A DNA stretch of 64,000 bases from Pyropia yezoensis (Eukaryota; Rhodophyta; Bangiophyceae; Bangiales; Bangiaceae): the NCBI GenBank assembly GCA_009829735.1, contig CM020618.1:11003119-11067118 (forward strand), in the 5' to 3' direction. Below are positions 61,905 through 64,000 of the stretch, in pieces. Made by a program: the position numbers and the translations under genes. Below the pieces are notes generated by a model, which worked only from the letters and a program-made list of their open reading frames with translations, did not search any database and had not been told where the DNA came from. Position 1 is the stretch's first letter; the number at the start of each line of letters is the position of its first letter.

Positions 61905-63296
61905 TTAGCAACGGGGCCACATGTGTGCACCCGGTTCAAGGTTCCAGGGCCACGCAGCATAGATAGCCTTGAACGTTTCCTGTAGTACGATGGCCTCCTC
62001 CTCTCGTAGTGGAGGTTCGGTACCAACGCGTTCATAGTACTGGGTAACCTTGGCCCTGTCGAACTTATGCCAAGGTTCCCAGGTATCCTCGGACTGGGCG
62101 TAACCCTACCAGCCTACCAAGAGCCAAAGTTTACCTTCCTGGTCCCTGTCGTGCCCCAAGAAGTGTTCCCAAACAAAAGGGGTACCAGAGTCCTCATGGT
62201 CCAGGGGTACAACCGGTTCTTGCGGACCATGCAACATGGATGTAGAGTCTGTCTGGCCGGAAGGTGTGGGTGCACGGGCCACATGGTCACTAACAACCCG
62301 GTCACGGATCCCTTCGACCAGTACCGTGACGTATGCCCATCCCGGTCCACGATCCGATAGGGACCCTTGACTCTCTGGTCCAGATTCTTCCGACTGTCAT
62401 CGTTGGTGTCCACGTACACCCAGTCTCCCACGAGAAGGGTCTCGTTCACAGGCGTAACCCTTTTTTCGTAACCCCTGTTGTACCGACGCTGGGTCAGGTC
62501 AAGGTTCTTGCGTACCGTGAAGGCTAGGTTCCTCAGGTGGGCCCGTCTCATCTCGCGTACCTGGCGTGCGTTGCCACTGAACTCCTTGGGATACGGGGAC
62601 ACTGGGAGCCGGTCCAGTGCAACCGTATGCACGCGTTCAGGGATAACGAACTCAAACGGGGCCACGCCGGTACTCAGTTGTGGTCTTGTGTTGTACGCCA
62701 CGGTAAGCACGGAAACCAACTCGTCCCACTGGTCTTGATGGTCCTCAGTGTGCGTACGTAACTGGGCCACGATAGTACAGTTAAAGCGTTCCACTTGTCC
62801 CTGGGTCTGCGGATGGTATGTGGTAGATGCTACGTGCTTGATCCCGAGCATACTGCAGACGCCACGGAAGTGCGTGGACGACAGCTGGGGCCCGTTGTCA
62901 GTCAGTAACGTTTCCGGGGGCCCGTAGGGAGCGACCCATGTATCCGAAAAGGCCGAGGCCACCACTTCCGCGTCCTGGCTGCTAATGGGTACCACTCTGG
63001 TCAGCTTGGTAAACCGATCCACGATAACCAGAAGGTACTTGTTCCCGTTCGCTGTCTCAGGCAAGGGTCCCAACAGGTCAAGGCATACGTCCTTCAAGGT
63101 ATCCGTCACGGGGAACAACTTCAACGGATTGGTACGTCGCCTTCCTTGAACCTTGCCCATGGAACAAGCGGTACAGTTGGTAACGAAAGCGTGTACGTCT
63201 GCCACCATAGTTTCCCTGCAGAAATGATCGTCTCATAGAGGTATACATCTTATTGATTCCTGGGTGTCCCGCGTGGCCTGGTTCATGTTCCAAATT
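61905..63296 (-). pseudogene. chromovirus integrase with chromodomain, broken
   Basis: The segment begins just after the TAG at 63297-63299. The HHCC finger reads HEPGHAGHPGINK, then VTNCTACSMGK. A frameshift near 63222-63227 lies between its histidine and cysteine halves. The core (63208-62400) keeps the DDE residues in LDLLGPLPE, LLTDNGPQL and GQVERFN, followed by AYNTRPQLSTGVAPFEFV. The GPYRIVDRDGHT motif marks the C-terminal domain. A second frameshift near 62330 moves the frame to VTVLVEGIRDRVVSDHVARA. The chromodomain (62177-62027) reads FVWEHFLGHDRDQEG, WLLVGW, stop (TAG at 62106-62108), GYAQSEDTWEPWHKF. The final stop TAA is near 61905. The catalytic triad survives, but no full-length product could be made without recoding at several points. 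Confidence 0.85.
62027..62177 (-). other. chromodomain of the retroelement integrase, with internal TAG
   Basis: It matches the chromodomain pattern: an aromatic start, a YLVKW-like strand (WLLVGW), then GYxxSExTWEPxxxF and a helix ending VTQYYERV. The codon between W and GY, normally Lys or Arg, is TAG (62106-62108). In working chromoviruses this domain is thought to guide insertion to heterochromatin. Confidence 0.75.
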
Positions 63297-64000
63297 CTAT
63301 ACCTCCTGCTGTAGTTCCTTGGAGACCACAATCTGAACGGCTCGGACCAGAGGAGCCAGTCGTACCAGGAACCCTTCAGTCGTTTCCCCGTACCGCGAGT
63401 TAAATTTCCGGTTCATCTCTTCCTGAAGTTCCTTGCAACGCTTGTCGTTTCCCTGAGCCATAAGGATCCTGTCAACCGACAACGGTGGGTACCTCTTGTG
63501 TGTCTTGAAGTTCGGACGTATCCATCCGGTAGCAAAATTGGCCATGGTTAACAGGGAGGATATCTCCTCAGGTATAGGTCCTCGGTCGCGTCCCGTAGTT
63601 TCTAGCATTGACATGAAATCTGCAGCATGGTGGTGCTGACCAGGACGGGACTCAACGGTATAATTGTACTCGGCTAACCGGAGTCGCCATTGGGCCACGC
63701 GTCCATGGGCTCCGTCTATGTGTAACATCCACTTTAAAACGGAGTGGTCCGTGCGTACAACGAAGCGCTTCCCCTCTAGGAACAGTCGTAACGGAAAGAG
63801 AGCCCAGAAAACGGCAAGACACTCGCGTTCCGTGGTACTATAGTTCCGTTCCGCTTGTGTCAGGTCCCTGCTCCAGTAACCCACGGGCTTGTAGGCCCCG
63901 TCCTCTTGTTCTTTCAGCAAAGCGCACCCGACCTGGGCAGCGCTCGCGTCGGTATCCACCATAAACTGGCCCGAGCGTCTCGGAAGCGCCAGGATCGGCG
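63297..64000 (-). CDS. Ty3/gypsy pol: RT-RNase H segment, partial
   Basis: The frame is open to the window edge and is the end of the reverse transcriptase plus RNase H. PILALPRRSGQFMVDTDASA is the usual link from RT to RNase H. The catalytic acids are kept in VDTDAS, TTERECLA, VRTDHS and HAADFMS. A spacer rich in charged residues follows (HKRYPPLSVDRILMAQG) before an in-frame TAG at 63297-63299, ten codons before the integrase finger. Removing RNA from the RNA:DNA hybrid is the known role. Apart from the stop the domain looks intact. Confidence 0.9.
   Translation of the reverse strand, partial: PILALPRRSGQFMVDTDASAAQVGCALLKEQEDGAYKPVGYWSRDLTQAERNYSTTERECLAVFWALFPLRLFLEGKRFVVRTDHSVLKWMLHIDGAHGRVAQWRLRLAEYNYTVESRPGQHHHAADFMSMLETTGRDRGPIPEEISSLLTMANFATGWIRPNFKTHKRYPPLSVDRILMAQGNDKRCKELQEEMNRKFNSRYGETTEGFLVRLAPLVRAVQIVVSKELQQEV

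Larger units (their letters stand above)
58452..64000 (-). mobile_element. Ty3/gypsy chromovirus, partial and decayed
   Basis: A minus-strand LTR retrotransposon that runs off the right edge. In order along the minus strand are RNase H (from 64000), integrase zinc finger and core, an integrase C-terminal segment, and a chromodomain ending near 62027, with the pol stop at about 61905. Reverse transcriptase, protease, gag and the 5' LTR would lie beyond 64000. Two in-frame stops and two frameshifts interrupt pol. An antisense ORF (59673-61537) lies between the pol end and the possible terminus at 58452. The left limit is tentative. Confidence 0.8.

Noticed and set aside
61801-61920. tRNA-like segment (AGGGTTCGTGCCCT)
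   Set aside because: It looks like a T-arm but no acceptor, D-arm or anticodon stem can be folded around it. It lies at the 3' end of the retroelement pol.

Overview
The window looks like nuclear DNA of a red alga of the Porphyra/Pyropia (Bangiales) type; this is inference from sequence style and protein content, not a database match. Supporting signs are very high GC, many long G or C homopolymers, mostly intronless genes, a few short introns that nearly all start GTACGT or GTACGC, and several predicted plastid proteins whose N-termini carry an AFVP or MAFL motif, as expected of red-lineage transit peptides. The conserved genes (RPS26, TAP42, USP7, PEX13, GET3/ArsA, fatty acid 2-hydroxylase, mitochondrial carrier) are eukaryotic housekeeping genes.

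Layout. 0.5-20.7 kb: plastid-targeted low-complexity coiled-coil protein (+), cytochrome b5-fatty acid 2-hydroxylase (-), IFRD-family protein (-), mitochondrial carrier with one intron (-), one-pass plastid protein (-), small HVA22/REEP (TB2/DP1) protein with one intron (-), plastid AT-hook/NUMOD3/DnaJ-type zinc-finger protein (+), and a Pro/Thr-rich single-pass surface protein with one intron (-). 20.7-26.9 kb: low-complexity G/C-run DNA plus a 1048-bp non-autonomous hAT-like element with terminal inverted repeats and a target-site duplication. 26.9-34.2 kb: a HAD-fold protein (-), then about 6 kb in which no gene is recognised. 34.2-55.5 kb is the housekeeping stretch: plastid YbaB/EbfC nucleoid protein with introns (+), TauD-like dioxygenase (+), TAP42/IGBP1 (+), ribosomal protein S26 (+), PEX13 (-), C2H2 zinc-finger protein (-), USP7 with a tiny first exon (+), and tandem GET3/ArsA ATPase (-). 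55.5-58.4 kb: no secure gene, but a clear 14-bp ACGCGT minisatellite. 58.4-64 kb: a decayed Ty3/gypsy chromovirus on the minus strand (RNase H, integrase, chromodomain), with an unrecognised, interrupted ORF of about 620 codons running antisense beside it.

Functions are those of unlinked housekeeping genes and no operon-like pathway is visible. Three proteins (485-2098, 12530-13198, 34219-35427), and probably the NUMOD3 protein, are predicted to act in the plastid. The least ordinary items are the AT-hook/NUMOD3/zinc-finger protein, the ambisense retroelement, the hAT element carrying a lone BED finger, the cysteine-poor tandem GET3, and the uniform intron signature that let three spliced genes be rebuilt. 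Exon joins are my reading of splice signals and coding frame; none has transcript support here.
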